In this document: positions 19,973-28,531 of the stretch, one piece after another
How the letters are laid out: the number at the start of each line of letters is the position of its first letter
Position numbering within the stretch: the stretch's first letter is position 1
Assembly: GCF_007829335.1 (NCBI RefSeq)
Contig: NZ_VIWO01000009.1
Span: 62,001 to 126,000, forward strand
DNA: 64,000 bases
From: Chitinophaga polysaccharea
Lineage (GTDB): Bacteria; Bacteroidota; Bacteroidia; Chitinophagales; Chitinophagaceae
Direction of reading: 5' to 3'
Position numbers and translations under genes: made by a program
Notes under the pieces: generated by a model
Seen by the model: only the letters and a program-made list of their open reading frames with translations
Databases searched by the model: none
What the model was told of the DNA's origin: nothing

Positions 19973-20902
19973 ATGATACCTCGCGATGAAACCTTTAGGG
20001 GGACCTTTCCCTTTGCGCCTTATTTCAGCACGGCGCCTGGCTTTAATATGCACTACGTGGATGAAGGTAAAGGACCGGTAGTGCTTTGTTTGCACGGAGA
20101 GCCCACCTGGGGTTACTTATTCAGGCACCTGATCCGGGAGCTTTCGGATACCCACCGGGTCATTGTTCCAGACCATATGGGATTTGGAAAGAGTGAAACG
20201 CCGGCAGGCCGTACGTACTGGCTGCAGGACCACATCGATAACCTGGAAAGGCTGGTGCTGGACCTCGATTTGCAGGATATTACCCTGGTGATGCATGATT
20301 TTGGCGGCCCTGTGGGAATGGGCCTGGCAGCAAGGCATCCGGATCGTATATCCCGGGTAGTAAGTGTAAATGGGCCCGTTGCTTTTGGGCAAGCCGGTTT
20401 GCCAGCTGCTTTGGAAGCCAATGCCCAGGAGTCGCCCTGGTTCTGCTGGATATTGCAGGCCGCGAAGGAGGAACGACTGGAAAGCGTACTCAATGAAAGC
20501 GGTTACAACATCCTCAGCACGCTGAAGCTAAATGGATTTGAACGTAACGAACTCATTACGCCCACCTGGCTGGAAGCTTATGGCGCTCCTTTTTCAACTC
20601 CGGCCGACTGCGCCGGCGTGCTGGGATGGGCAGCAGGATTTGCCGCCGGAGTCCATCGGTTTGAACAACCGGACATGGTGGCGTTGGAAAAGATCAGTCG
20701 TTTGCCGGCACTCGCCATCTGGGGAACCGCCGATCACACCCTGCAGGGGAAATATTTTCTCCCGCTATTCCGGTCGCTGTTCCCGGAAGGCGAGGTGTAT
20801 GAACTGCCTCAAGCCGGGCACTATAGCCTGGAAGATGCGCCTGATGCAATAGGGGAGCTGATTGGCCGGTTCCTGGAAGCGACCACTGTTTCCGTCATTT
20901 AA
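19973..20902 (+). CDS. Alpha/beta hydrolase of the haloalkane dehalogenase/epoxide hydrolase group
   Basis: 309 residues from the ATG at 19973 (MIPRDETFRG...). The order of motifs is that of haloalkane dehalogenase-like enzymes: oxyanion-hole HGEPTWGYLF, Asp nucleophile in LVMHDFGGPVG, a cap domain, then an acid in AIWGTADHTL and the catalytic His in QAGHYSLEDAPD. The nucleophile is an Asp, not a Ser, so the chemistry is ester-intermediate hydrolysis. The residue after it is Phe, where typical dehalogenases have Trp for halide binding, so dehalogenation is uncertain. Its TetR operator and neighbouring exporter suggest it modifies or clears the compound sensed by the TetR protein. Confidence 0.75.
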   Translation: MIPRDETFRGTFPFAPYFSTAPGFNMHYVDEGKGPVVLCLHGEPTWGYLFRHLIRELSDTHRVIVPDHMGFGKSETPAGRTYWLQDHIDNLERLVLDLDLQDITLVMHDFGGPVGMGLAARHPDRISRVVSVNGPVAFGQAGLPAALEANAQESPWFCWILQAAKEERLESVLNESGYNILSTLKLNGFERNELITPTWLEAYGAPFSTPADCAGVLGWAAGFAAGVHRFEQPDMVALEKISRLPALAIWGTADHTLQGKYFLPLFRSLFPEGEVYELPQAGHYSLEDAPDAIGELIGRFLEATTVSVI

Positions 20903-20916
20903 TTTTTTTTATTTAT

Positions 20917-20938
20917 AAATAGATAGATCTATCTATAT
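20917..20938. promoter_or_regulatory. TetR-type operator, copy 3 (upstream of the MFS transporter)
   Basis: AAATAGATA-GATC-TATCTATAT. The inner 18 bp ATAGATAGATCTATCTAT are a perfect palindrome, and one outer base differs from the other two sites. It ends 8 bp before the transporter ATG, a position where bound repressor would block initiation. Confidence 0.8.
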
Positions 20939-20946
20939 AATTATTT

Positions 20947-22413
20947 ATGAAACAAAAAACGTCCCGATGGTTTTCCATGCTTATCGTATCGTCCGCCATT
21001 TTCCTGGCGGTGATCGACATATTTGTAGTGAATGTAGCACTGCCGGCTATCCAGAAAGGACTGCACGGTACCAATGGTGAATTGCAGCTGGTGATTGCCA
21101 TTTACCTGCTGGGATATTCCTGTTTGCTGATTACCGGGGGCCGGTTGGGTGACTATTACGGCCGGAAGAAAATCTTTATAGCTGGTATGTTGCTCTTCAC
21201 GGTTAGCTCCTGCTTTTGTGGACTGGCACAATCGACGGGACAACTAAACGTTGCCCGTTTTTTCCAGGGCATCACGGCCGCTGTTATGACTCCCCAGGGC
21301 GTTTCCTATATCCAGGTATTATTTCCGGAAGAAAAGGAACGGATGAAGGCCATTGGCATTTATGGCATCATTGCCGGCTCGGCCTCTGTTATTGGCCAGT
21401 TCCTCGGAGGGTTATTGCCAGACACACATTTTGCGATGGAGGGCTGGCGGTTGATATTCTTCATCAACGTACCGGTGGGCATTGTGGCGGTGATTTTCGC
21501 CGGACTTTTCTTAAAAGAAACGCCCCGTAACACTTCGCTGAAATTTGACTATGAAGGTGTATTGCTGCTTACCCCCGCGTTGTTCTGCCTGGTTTTTCCG
21601 GTAATACAGGGCCGGGAACTCGGGTGGCCGGCCTGGAGTGTGGCAATGCTCCTGGCAGCGGTACCACTTTTTTACCTGTTTTACATCCACCAGCGGAATA
21701 AGCCGGCAGGGGGAAAAGAACCATTGATTAATATGCAGCTGTTTCATTATAAGGACTTCCGCATCGGTTTGTTCGCATCCCTGTTTTATTTCCTGGTACA
21801 GGAATCTTATTTCCTGATCACGGGTGTATTCTTTCAAAATGGCCTGGGCATTCCTTCTTATACTACCGGTAGCTATTTTGTATTCCAGGGAATCGGTTAT
21901 GTAATAGCGTCTATTTTATCGGTAAAACTGATCCCCTCATTTGGCAAGAAGGTACTGGTGGCGGGCGTGGTTATCATGATTAGTGCTTTCGTACTGCATA
22001 TTCTTTTCCTGGATAATCTGCAGGCCGGGCCATTCACATTTGCTGCCATCCTGTTGCTATACGGCATTGGATGTGGCGCTGTACTCCCTTCTTTACTGGC
22101 CTTCTCCCTTAAAGGTATTCCGCATGAATTTGCGGGAGCAGCATCCGGCTCTTATTACACCGCTCAACAATCTGCTATTGCTATGGGCGCTGGTATTGTA
22201 GGAGGCGTTTTCTTCTGCTTCACGGGAGAGAATCCTTCTTTGCAGGAGTATGTTATGGCCTACCGCGCCGCCGCTATATTGAGTATTGCGATGCTGGTCA
22301 TCGTGATTGGTTTCCTGGTGATATTACCCGACAGCCACACCAGTACTACCAGGAAAGTGCGGAAGGCGAAAATGCCCATTAATCCGCAATCCTTCCATCT
22401 ACCAGGTGAATAA
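20947..22413 (+). CDS. MFS drug exporter, DHA2-like (14-TM EmrB/QacA type)
   Basis: 488 residues, very hydrophobic, consistent with 14 membrane helices. Motifs include VIDIFVVNVALPAIQ in the first helix (the Asp-Val-Ala-Leu-Pro pattern of DHA family members) and GGRLGDYYGRKK in the loop between helices 2 and 3. A long central loop and LSFALKG-like later segments fit QacA/EmrB-type proton-driven exporters. Under the shared TetR operator it most likely exports the inducer or a product of the hydrolase. Its last 35 bp overlap the end of the convergent ABC ATPase gene. Confidence 0.85.
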   Translation: MKQKTSRWFSMLIVSSAIFLAVIDIFVVNVALPAIQKGLHGTNGELQLVIAIYLLGYSCLLITGGRLGDYYGRKKIFIAGMLLFTVSSCFCGLAQSTGQLNVARFFQGITAAVMTPQGVSYIQVLFPEEKERMKAIGIYGIIAGSASVIGQFLGGLLPDTHFAMEGWRLIFFINVPVGIVAVIFAGLFLKETPRNTSLKFDYEGVLLLTPALFCLVFPVIQGRELGWPAWSVAMLLAAVPLFYLFYIHQRNKPAGGKEPLINMQLFHYKDFRIGLFASLFYFLVQESYFLITGVFFQNGLGIPSYTTGSYFVFQGIGYVIASILSVKLIPSFGKKVLVAGVVIMISAFVLHILFLDNLQAGPFTFAAILLLYGIGCGAVLPSLLAFSLKGIPHEFAGAASGSYYTAQQSAIAMGAGIVGGVFFCFTGENPSLQEYVMAYRAAAILSIAMLVIVIGFLVILPDSHTSTTRKVRKAKMPINPQSFHLPGE

Positions 22414-23050
22414 CCTTATCAGAACGACGGGCAAAGTCATCGTCATGTGTTACGGTGAGGATGGTTTGTCCCCGTTCTGAAGAGAGCTGGCGAAAAAGAT
22501 CAAAGACAATCGCCGCATTCTGGCTGTCGAGATTGCCAGTCGGCTCATCGCCCATGATGATCAGGGGCTCGTTGATCAGTGCCCGGGCAATGGCTACACG
22601 TTGTTGTTGCCCCCCGGAAAGCAGCGATGCGCGCTTGTTGGCTTGCGCATCCACACCCAGTAACTGCAGCAGGTCCATCGCCCGGTGCTCTATTTCAGCG
22701 GGGGGATAACGAGCCAGTTTTAATGCGGGCAGCATCACGTTGCGGAGCGCCGTGAATTCGGGTAACAGGTAATGAAACTGGAACACAAATCCGATATGAT
22801 GATTCCGGAAGTCGGCCAGCCACCGGTTGCGTTTGCCCTGCATTTCCTCGCTGTTAATGCGGATACTGCCTTCAAAATCGGTATCCATGGTAGACAACAA
22901 GTATAGCAGGGTAGATTTACCACTACCCGATTTCCCGGTGATGGAAACGAAATGGCCCTTTTCAATGTCCAGGTCTACGTTATTTAGCACCTGCATTTTG
23001 GTGGGCTGGTAAAAGTATTTATTGATGTTCCTAACTTCTATCAGGTTCAT
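22379..23050 (-). CDS. ABC transporter ATP-binding protein (LolD/MacB-like)
   Basis: 223 residues with every ABC element: Walker A GKSGSGKST, Q-loop in VFQFHYLLPE, signature LLSGGQQQR, Walker B LIIMGDEPTGNLD and the switch His in VTHDDD. The combination of DEPTGNLD with a separate MacB-type permease marks the LolD/MacB branch, which drives mechanotransmission across the periplasm rather than classic import. It is the last gene of a - strand operon (TolC, adaptor, permease, ATPase), 2 bp after the permease stop. The 3' end overlaps the MFS exporter gene by 35 bp in convergent orientation. Confidence 0.9.
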   Translation of the reverse strand: MNLIEVRNINKYFYQPTKMQVLNNVDLDIEKGHFVSITGKSGSGKSTLLYLLSTMDTDFEGSIRINSEEMQGKRNRWLADFRNHHIGFVFQFHYLLPEFTALRNVMLPALKLARYPPAEIEHRAMDLLQLLGVDAQANKRASLLSGGQQQRVAIARALINEPLIIMGDEPTGNLDSQNAAIVFDLFRQLSSERGQTILTVTHDDDFARRSDKVIHLVDGRIAD

Positions 23051-23052
23051 GG

Positions 23053-24315
23053 TTATCCTCTTAATATAGTGATCGGATCTACCCGCGCGGCTTTGCGCGA
23101 AGGCAGGTAACCGGCAAGGGTAGTGGTAAGCATCCCGAAAGTGAAGCCGGTAACGTAATACACGGCGCTGAAACTTACAGGCAGATGGTCCAGCGTAATC
23201 ATCACATCGCTCTTATAAGGCATTTTGGAAATGCCGTACGCCGCCAGGAATCCGAATACCAGGCCCATTAAGGCGCCGGTGATCCCAATCATCAGCGCCT
23301 GTACCAGGAATATCCAGCGGATGTCTGTATCGGAAAACCCCATGGCTTTAAGGATGGCTATATCTTTCATCTTTTCATAGATCATCATGGTAAGGATGTT
23401 GAAAATACCAAAGCCGGCTACCAATAGGATAGTAACGGCTACGCCATATACAATCATTTTACGGAGGGCATCGCCTTCGAGCAGGGCGGAGTTGTCCTGT
23501 TTCCAATCGGAACCATGAAAGCCGTATTTAGCCTGCAATTCCGGTAACATGGCGGGGGCCAGCTCCATATCATGCAGTTTTATTTTGATGTCGGTGATAT
23601 AGGATACCGGTACTTCCAGGAACCGTTGTACGGTATGCAAACTCGCATAGCTTTGTTGTTTGTCGATGTCGGTAAGCCCTGTCTTAAAGATGCCGGCTAC
23701 TTTTACAGAAAAGTTGTTGCCTTTGTCGGTCGTCACTTCGAGGCGGTCGCCAGTTTTAACATTGAGTCGCCTGGCCAGTCCAATGCCAACCACCAGGCTG
23801 TTGGGCAGGGTAGCCAGCTCTTTGAAGCTGCCCTCTACCAGTTTGGCTTGCAGGTTAAACAGGGCATTTTCCTGTTCGAAGCGAATACCGTTGATGGTGC
23901 CATTAATGCTACTGGAGCCCAGGCGATAAAAGACCTGGGTACTGACAGCGCCGGAAACGGCGGCTACGCGCGGGTCCTGCTGTAATGCCTGTACCACCTG
24001 CGGGCCATCTTTCAGGTTGAGCAGGATGTCTTTTGGTTTAACATGGCTGACCAGGTTGATGTTACCGGGATAGGTCCTGTCGATAATGTTAGCGGGCGCC
24101 GTTTGTATTTCGTTGTATAGCCGCAGGTGAGGCGATTGTTCAAACGCTACCGCCTGTACGAAATCATTGGAGCCTTGTATGAAGCTGACCATAAAAATGA
24201 AGACGGTAATCCCAAAGGTGACGCCGGCAGTGGCGATCAGCGTTTGTTTCAGCCGGGCGCGCATATGGGTGAATGCGATGGTGGCGGCCAGTTTGATATT
24301 GGTAATTAGTTTCAT
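23053..24315 (-). CDS. ABC transporter permease (MacB/FtsX type)
   Basis: 420 residues. An N-terminal helix (IAFTHMRARLKQTLIATAGV) is followed by a large periplasmic domain (about 45-285) and three C-terminal helices forming the FtsX-like core, ending PSRKAARVDPITILRG, the classic C-terminal signature of the family. It should pair with the ATPase encoded just downstream. Its start overlaps the adaptor stop by 4 bp (ATGA), showing tight translational coupling. With adaptor and TolC genes in the same operon, it probably drives tripartite export of a drug, peptide or lipid from periplasm or inner membrane to the outside. Confidence 0.9.
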   Translation of the reverse strand: MKLITNIKLAATIAFTHMRARLKQTLIATAGVTFGITVFIFMVSFIQGSNDFVQAVAFEQSPHLRLYNEIQTAPANIIDRTYPGNINLVSHVKPKDILLNLKDGPQVVQALQQDPRVAAVSGAVSTQVFYRLGSSSINGTINGIRFEQENALFNLQAKLVEGSFKELATLPNSLVVGIGLARRLNVKTGDRLEVTTDKGNNFSVKVAGIFKTGLTDIDKQQSYASLHTVQRFLEVPVSYITDIKIKLHDMELAPAMLPELQAKYGFHGSDWKQDNSALLEGDALRKMIVYGVAVTILLVAGFGIFNILTMMIYEKMKDIAILKAMGFSDTDIRWIFLVQALMIGITGALMGLVFGFLAAYGISKMPYKSDVMITLDHLPVSFSAVYYVTGFTFGMLTTTLAGYLPSRKAARVDPITILRG

Positions 24316-25409
24316 GGTGCTTCTTTTAAGGCGATGATATCACCTGCTTTCAAGCCGGATTTAACTTCTATCCAGTCGCCGTTGCGGATGCCGGCAACAA
24401 TCGCGGTTTTCTGTATTGCTTGGCCTTGCTGCAGGTACACGCTGTCGCCTTTCAAGAGGTAATTGGCTGGTACTACCAGCGCTGTTACGTGTTCCCGTAT
24501 AACAATATTGGCCTCCACAGACGATTGCGGGTAAAAGAGAGCGGTATCCTGTACGGCGGCTTCCACCTGGAAGCTGCGGCTTTCCTTTTGTAGCAGCGGA
24601 ATAATTTTATTGATGGTCGCTGCAAACTGTTTGTCTTTGTAAACATCGGTTTCGAAATACACTTGCTGGCCGCTATGTATTTTGCTGATGTCCCGTTCAT
24701 CTACCAGCAGTTCCAGCTTGAATGAGCCGGGTTGTCCTACCATTACTACGGGGTCATTGAGCTGCGCCAGTTCGCCGGGTTTCAGGTATACCTTGTATAC
24801 GCGTCCACTCACGGGGCTTTTCAGCACTTTGCCTTCGCGTTCTTGTGCGGTGGCGGTTAGCTGTTGCCGGGCCTGCAGCAACTTGGCGGAAAGGTCGTTT
24901 TGCATCGTATAGTACTGATCCTGTAAGGTTTTATATTGTGTAGCGCTGGTGGCGGCCTGTATCCTGGCTTGTTCCGCCTCTTTCTCTGATACCGCCTTGC
25001 TTTGTGCCAACTCCGTATAGCGGTTGGCGTTAACCGCATCTTGTTCCTGCTGGGTTTGGGCCAGTGCAATTCGCTTTTTCAATTCCGTTAGCGGAGCGGA
25101 GTTTTCCTGTGTATTGGCGCCGGCCAGGGCCACCTGCCGCTGCAGGATGTCCACCTGTTCCAGTTGACCGGGCGTGCCTAACACTGCCAGCACCTGGTTT
25201 TGCCGTACGGTGTCGCCTTCTTTTACCAGCACTTTCAGCAGCAGGTCAGCGGAATTGGCTTTCAGGAAATAGTAGGCTTCGGGCATAATTTCCCCGGACG
25301 CATATACGGCTTCATTCAAGGTGCGGGCCTGCACCGTATAGGTAACCGTTTTCGATTTGCAGGCAATGAACAGTATAGTCATTCCTGTTATAGTGAGCCA
25401 TGTTTTCAT
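24312..25409 (-). CDS. Efflux periplasmic adaptor lipoprotein (HlyD/MacA family)
   Basis: 365 residues with a lipobox (ILFIACKSKT, Cys17), so it is lipid-anchored. The order is that of membrane-fusion proteins: a biotinyl-lipoyl half near ANSADLLLKVLVKEGDTVRQ, a coiled-coil hairpin (about 80-170, rich in Gln/Ala/Lys), the second lipoyl half at KSPVSGRVYKVYLKPGE, and a beta-barrel with LELLVDERDISKI. It would bridge the FtsX-type permease and the TolC-like channel. It is embedded in the operon, 8 bp after TolC and overlapping the permease start. Confidence 0.88.
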   Translation of the reverse strand: MKTWLTITGMTILFIACKSKTVTYTVQARTLNEAVYASGEIMPEAYYFLKANSADLLLKVLVKEGDTVRQNQVLAVLGTPGQLEQVDILQRQVALAGANTQENSAPLTELKKRIALAQTQQEQDAVNANRYTELAQSKAVSEKEAEQARIQAATSATQYKTLQDQYYTMQNDLSAKLLQARQQLTATAQEREGKVLKSPVSGRVYKVYLKPGELAQLNDPVVMVGQPGSFKLELLVDERDISKIHSGQQVYFETDVYKDKQFAATINKIIPLLQKESRSFQVEAAVQDTALFYPQSSVEANIVIREHVTALVVPANYLLKGDSVYLQQGQAIQKTAIVAGIRNGDWIEVKSGLKAGDIIALKEAP

Positions 25410-25417
25410 GCAGATCG

Positions 25418-26749
25418 TTATTGATGTTGCAAATAGTTGAGTTCAGTGTAGTGTTTGAAAAAGTCGGTACGCGCGTCGTTGAGCTTTACCTCGGCATCAT
25501 ACAGGTCTTGTTGTATTTCCTTCAACTGTATCATATCGATTATTCCTTTATTGATCTTCTGCCTGCTGAGGGTTTCATTTTCCTGTGCCAGCGCAATGTT
25601 TTCTTTTAGTACCTGTATATCGCCAGCTGCTTTTTCCAGCAGTAGTTTTTCCTGGCGGTATTTCTTTTCCTGTGCTGCTTCGTATTGTTTGAACCGGCTG
25701 GAACTCGCCTGCCATTGGGCTTTCATGCTGCGTGGTTTGGCAGAGATGTTGGACCACGACAGCGGGAAACGCAATTCCACCCCAGCAAAGCCAACAGTAA
25801 ACCAGGGCGAGCGGGTGACGAAGTTGATTTGATCGCCAAATCCCAGTTGCTGATAAGAACCTTTCAGGTGTAAGCTGGGATATAATGAAGCTTGAATGTG
25901 GCGGTATTGTTGCGCCGCGATGGATACTTTCAGTTGCTCCGCCTCATAATCGGGTAGCTGGGTGGCGTTATAATTAGGAATGTCCAGCGGCGGCAAAGGA
26001 TCTGCAGATTGTGTGTGCAGCAGGCTGTCTGGCGGAAAGCCCATCCAGAATTTCAGATCAAGCCAGGCTTCCTGCAATGATGCCGTGGCCTGTTGTACGG
26101 CTAGCTGCCTGTTTTTCAGCAGGGCGGCCGATTGATTGAAAGCAATTTTATCTGTCAGGCCTTTATTAAACTGTAGCAGTACCAAGTCATGGATTTGCTG
26201 GTAGTTGCTGTACAGTTGTTGCGTTACCGCCAGGTAGTCTTGCTGCAGCTGTGCGCTATAGTAGGCCATACGTACATTCTTTCGCAGCAGCCGTTGTAAG
26301 GAGTGATATTCGCTGTTGGCGGCCTGTTGCTGCAGCTTTGCCAGGCGGATGTTTTGCCAGGTTTTTACATCTACCAGGAGCAGGCTGGCTTCTGCGCCGT
26401 AGTTGCCCATCCAGGGGGTACCCATGCGTACCGGTACAAAGGTGCCGGGAGGCCGGCCTACCAGTTCTCCGGGAAATACCTGTACTGGTATTTTCCAGTA
26501 GTTGTTGACAGCTGCGGTAATGGTGATGTCGGGGAGAAGGGCTGCCGCCGCCGCTTTCCGGTCTTGCGTTGCCGCATCGGCCGATTGCGCTTTGACAAGC
26601 AGTTCTTGGTTATGGGCGCTGGCATAGTCAAGACATTGCTGTAAGCTGAGGGTAGTGGCAGGTTGACCCGTGTCTTTCTCCGGCATGGTTTGTCCCGCCG
26701 CTACCCGGATCTGGGCAGCCAGCAACAGAAAAATAATCCCTGTTTTCAT
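25418..26749 (-). CDS. TolC-family outer-membrane efflux protein
   Basis: 443 residues with a signal peptide (MKTGIIFLLLAAQIRVAAGQ). The two homologous halves of the TolC fold are visible: LQQCLDYASAHNQELLVKAQ at about 35-55 and the matching second half near QQYRHIQASLYPSLHLKGSY, with long amphipathic helices in each. It is the first structural gene of the efflux operon, 64 bp downstream of the MarR/GbsR-like regulator. Just upstream (26770-26785) is a small inverted repeat, AGTTC-T-GAACT, which might be a second operator. Confidence 0.88.
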   Translation of the reverse strand: MKTGIIFLLLAAQIRVAAGQTMPEKDTGQPATTLSLQQCLDYASAHNQELLVKAQSADAATQDRKAAAAALLPDITITAAVNNYWKIPVQVFPGELVGRPPGTFVPVRMGTPWMGNYGAEASLLLVDVKTWQNIRLAKLQQQAANSEYHSLQRLLRKNVRMAYYSAQLQQDYLAVTQQLYSNYQQIHDLVLLQFNKGLTDKIAFNQSAALLKNRQLAVQQATASLQEAWLDLKFWMGFPPDSLLHTQSADPLPPLDIPNYNATQLPDYEAEQLKVSIAAQQYRHIQASLYPSLHLKGSYQQLGFGDQINFVTRSPWFTVGFAGVELRFPLSWSNISAKPRSMKAQWQASSSRFKQYEAAQEKKYRQEKLLLEKAAGDIQVLKENIALAQENETLSRQKINKGIIDMIQLKEIQQDLYDAEVKLNDARTDFFKHYTELNYLQHQ

Positions 26750-26813
26750 CTTAAGTAGTTATTATTCTTTTAGTTCTGAACTTAAAGAACCAGGCGCGAC
26801 AAAAAAAAAGCCG

Positions 26814-27278
26814 CTATGGGTGGGCTTTGTTGAGTGCGATGGTCCGTTTCCATCGTTCCATTATCAATGGTAATTCTACCAGCATCATTTTATAGAGCAG
26901 GGCTACTGCTTCCAATTCCTCATTCAATGTGTCATCGGTGTGGCGGATAGACCTGATTTCATCCAGGATGCCGAAAAAGACCTTGATCCTGTCGGTCATG
27001 GTCTGCTCATTGAAGATGCCGGCCAGGTTGACCGAAAAGTAGCGTTTTCGCTGGCCTCCCACGGTTTTAGATGTGATCATTTTAGTGGATTCCAGCATTT
27101 TAATGGCATTAGATACCGCGCTTTTACTCACGCCGAAATACTCAACTATCTGTTCAAATGTAGCCTGGTGGTCTTTACACAACAAGAGATAAATGTAAGT
27201 CCGTGCGGCTACCGGTGTAAGGCCCAGACCTTCCATGGCAACGCTCAGTTGCTCAATCTTATCCCTGTGTTTTTCCAA
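26814..27278 (-). CDS. MarR/GbsR-like winged-helix regulator
   Basis: 154 residues. The winged helix is clear: LTPVAARTYIYLLLCKDHQA, then TFEQIVEYFGVSKSAVSNAI and KMLESTKMITSK, followed by QRKRYFSV as the wing and a C-terminal helical dimerisation region. The GbsR subgroup regulates osmolyte transport in Bacillus, but Bacteroidota members commonly precede efflux genes, as here. It is the first gene of the - strand efflux operon, so it probably controls its own expression and that of the four genes after it. A candidate operator with 12-bp arms lies upstream at 27311. Confidence 0.85.
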   Translation of the reverse strand: MEKHRDKIEQLSVAMEGLGLTPVAARTYIYLLLCKDHQATFEQIVEYFGVSKSAVSNAIKMLESTKMITSKTVGGQRKRYFSVNLAGIFNEQTMTDRIKVFFGILDEIRSIRHTDDTLNEELEAVALLYKMMLVELPLIMERWKRTIALNKAHP

Positions 27279-27310
27279 TGATGCTGTTTTTACTGGACAA
27301 AGTTGGAAAA

Positions 27311-27346
27311 ATAAAATTGGTTTTCCAAAAAGAGAACCGATTTTAT
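27311..27346. promoter_or_regulatory. Inverted repeat upstream of the efflux regulator
   Basis: ATAAAATTGGTT and AACCGATTTTAT are 12-bp arms with one mismatch, separated by 12 bp, starting 33 bp upstream of the regulator start codon on the - strand. Position and symmetry fit an autoregulatory operator. Between this site and 27529 I see no gene. Confidence 0.5.
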
Positions 27347-27528
27347 TTTAAGAATCCTACAGGAAGAAAAGGTAAATGTGCTGTATCATCTTCCATAAGG
27401 CTTATGTACAATGCCCCATAAGTATATGCAGATATTTACAACAGGCTCGTCAACGAACGAAGTAGATATTTTTCAGAAAGCAGTGATAAATGGCGTCGTT
27501 ATTGTTTCCCGGTTTTTAAAAACAGCTT

Positions 27529-27675
27529 ATGAAAGCAATTGTTCTGCTGGCCACGCTAAAAAAGGAAAGGCTTTCGACTCTGGTAAATAGCAGGGGAGCT
27601 GGGAGTGGCGGGCGGTGGAAAAGCAAACGCCCCGCTGTATGCAGAGGCGTTTTTTCGTATATGCTTGCTGTTTAG
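27529..27675 (+). pseudogene. Possible 5' remnant of a flavodoxin-like gene
   Basis: A 48-codon frame opening MKAIVLLATLKKERLSTLVN, which recalls the first strand and phosphate loop of flavodoxin/FMN-reductase proteins, then low-complexity residues and a run through a terminator hairpin. Without the rest of a fold this is a weak assignment; it could be a chance ORF. Confidence 0.2.
27622..27656. terminator. Hairpin terminator
   Basis: AAACGCC and GGCGTTT pair around a 14-base loop, followed by TTTTCG. It stands between the fragment at 27529 and the end of the MBL-fold gene and could serve either strand. Confidence 0.55.
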
Positions 27676-27682
27676 AAGTACT

Positions 27683-28444
27683 TTATTGTAGTATTACTAC
27701 CGCTCCATCCCGGGGTATAGTCAGTTTCCCTTCCGGTACGTTCAACGCATTTGCTTTTTGGCGTAGGGATTCCCGGGTAGTCAGGCAGTGGTCAATGGCT
27801 TCCATGTGTACTGCAATTATTTTAGCATGACCGGTTCCTTTTATCAGCTCCATGGTTTGGCTTTCTTCCATGAGGATGGGCGTGTTTTCATAACCCGGCA
27901 TAACGGCGCCACCGGAATTAATCACCACATAATCTGGCTGAAAGGTCTGGAGGTACCCCGCTATTTCCGGGATCCAGATGGTATCGCCGGCAATGTAAAT
28001 GGTAGGTTCGCCCGCAGCGCTTAATACAAACCCGCTCACGGTACCCATTTTAAGGAGTACTTCGCCGCTGCCGTGTTCACCGCCTGTTCTCTGGATGGTA
28101 ATACCCTCCCAGGTGATAGTATCGTGTATAGTGATGGCACTGGTGAATTTTGCGTCCCGGAAGTAAGCTTCATCAGCGGGCTGGTTGATCAGCGGCAGGG
28201 CTTTATCTAAGGCTTCACTGGCAGCTGCATCGAAATGATCCCGGTGGGTATGTGTTACCAGTACCAGATCGGTGTCGCGGATGATGTCTGCTATGGGCAG
28301 CGGAAGTTCTACGGTAGGGCTTTTCACCTTTCCTGCAATAGAGCCCAAACCTGATTTGGGAGCAAACATAGGATCGACCAATATCTTCTTCCCGGCATAA
28401 TGGATCACCAATGTAGCGTTTCTTATTAACTGTATGCTCGACAT
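27683..28444 (-). CDS. MBL-fold metal-dependent hydrolase (UlaG-like)
   Basis: 253 residues. The metallo-beta-lactamase metal site is present: THTHRDHFD (HxHxDH), an Asp in YIAGDTIW and late His residues in VHMEAIDHC. The opening MSSIQLIRNATLVIHYAGKK and LVDPMFAPKSG are typical of the UlaG/L-ascorbate-6-phosphate-lactonase-like branch, used widely for unassigned cytoplasmic hydrolases. No substrate can be given. It lies 87 bp downstream of an AraC regulator on the same strand, so that protein may control it. Confidence 0.85.
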   Translation of the reverse strand: MSSIQLIRNATLVIHYAGKKILVDPMFAPKSGLGSIAGKVKSPTVELPLPIADIIRDTDLVLVTHTHRDHFDAAASEALDKALPLINQPADEAYFRDAKFTSAITIHDTITWEGITIQRTGGEHGSGEVLLKMGTVSGFVLSAAGEPTIYIAGDTIWIPEIAGYLQTFQPDYVVINSGGAVMPGYENTPILMEESQTMELIKGTGHAKIIAVHMEAIDHCLTTRESLRQKANALNVPEGKLTIPRDGAVVILQ

Positions 28445-28531
28445 ATCAAATGATTTTATACGTCAAAGATACAGGCTCCGGTTGGCTTGCCGGCTACCCA
28501 AACAGCACATGAAGCTACCATTTTGATAAGC

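Noticed and set aside
22379-22413. 35-bp convergent overlap of the MFS and ABC ATPase genes as a special antisense control
   Set aside because: Short convergent overlaps are frequent in compact genomes; nothing else suggests regulation.
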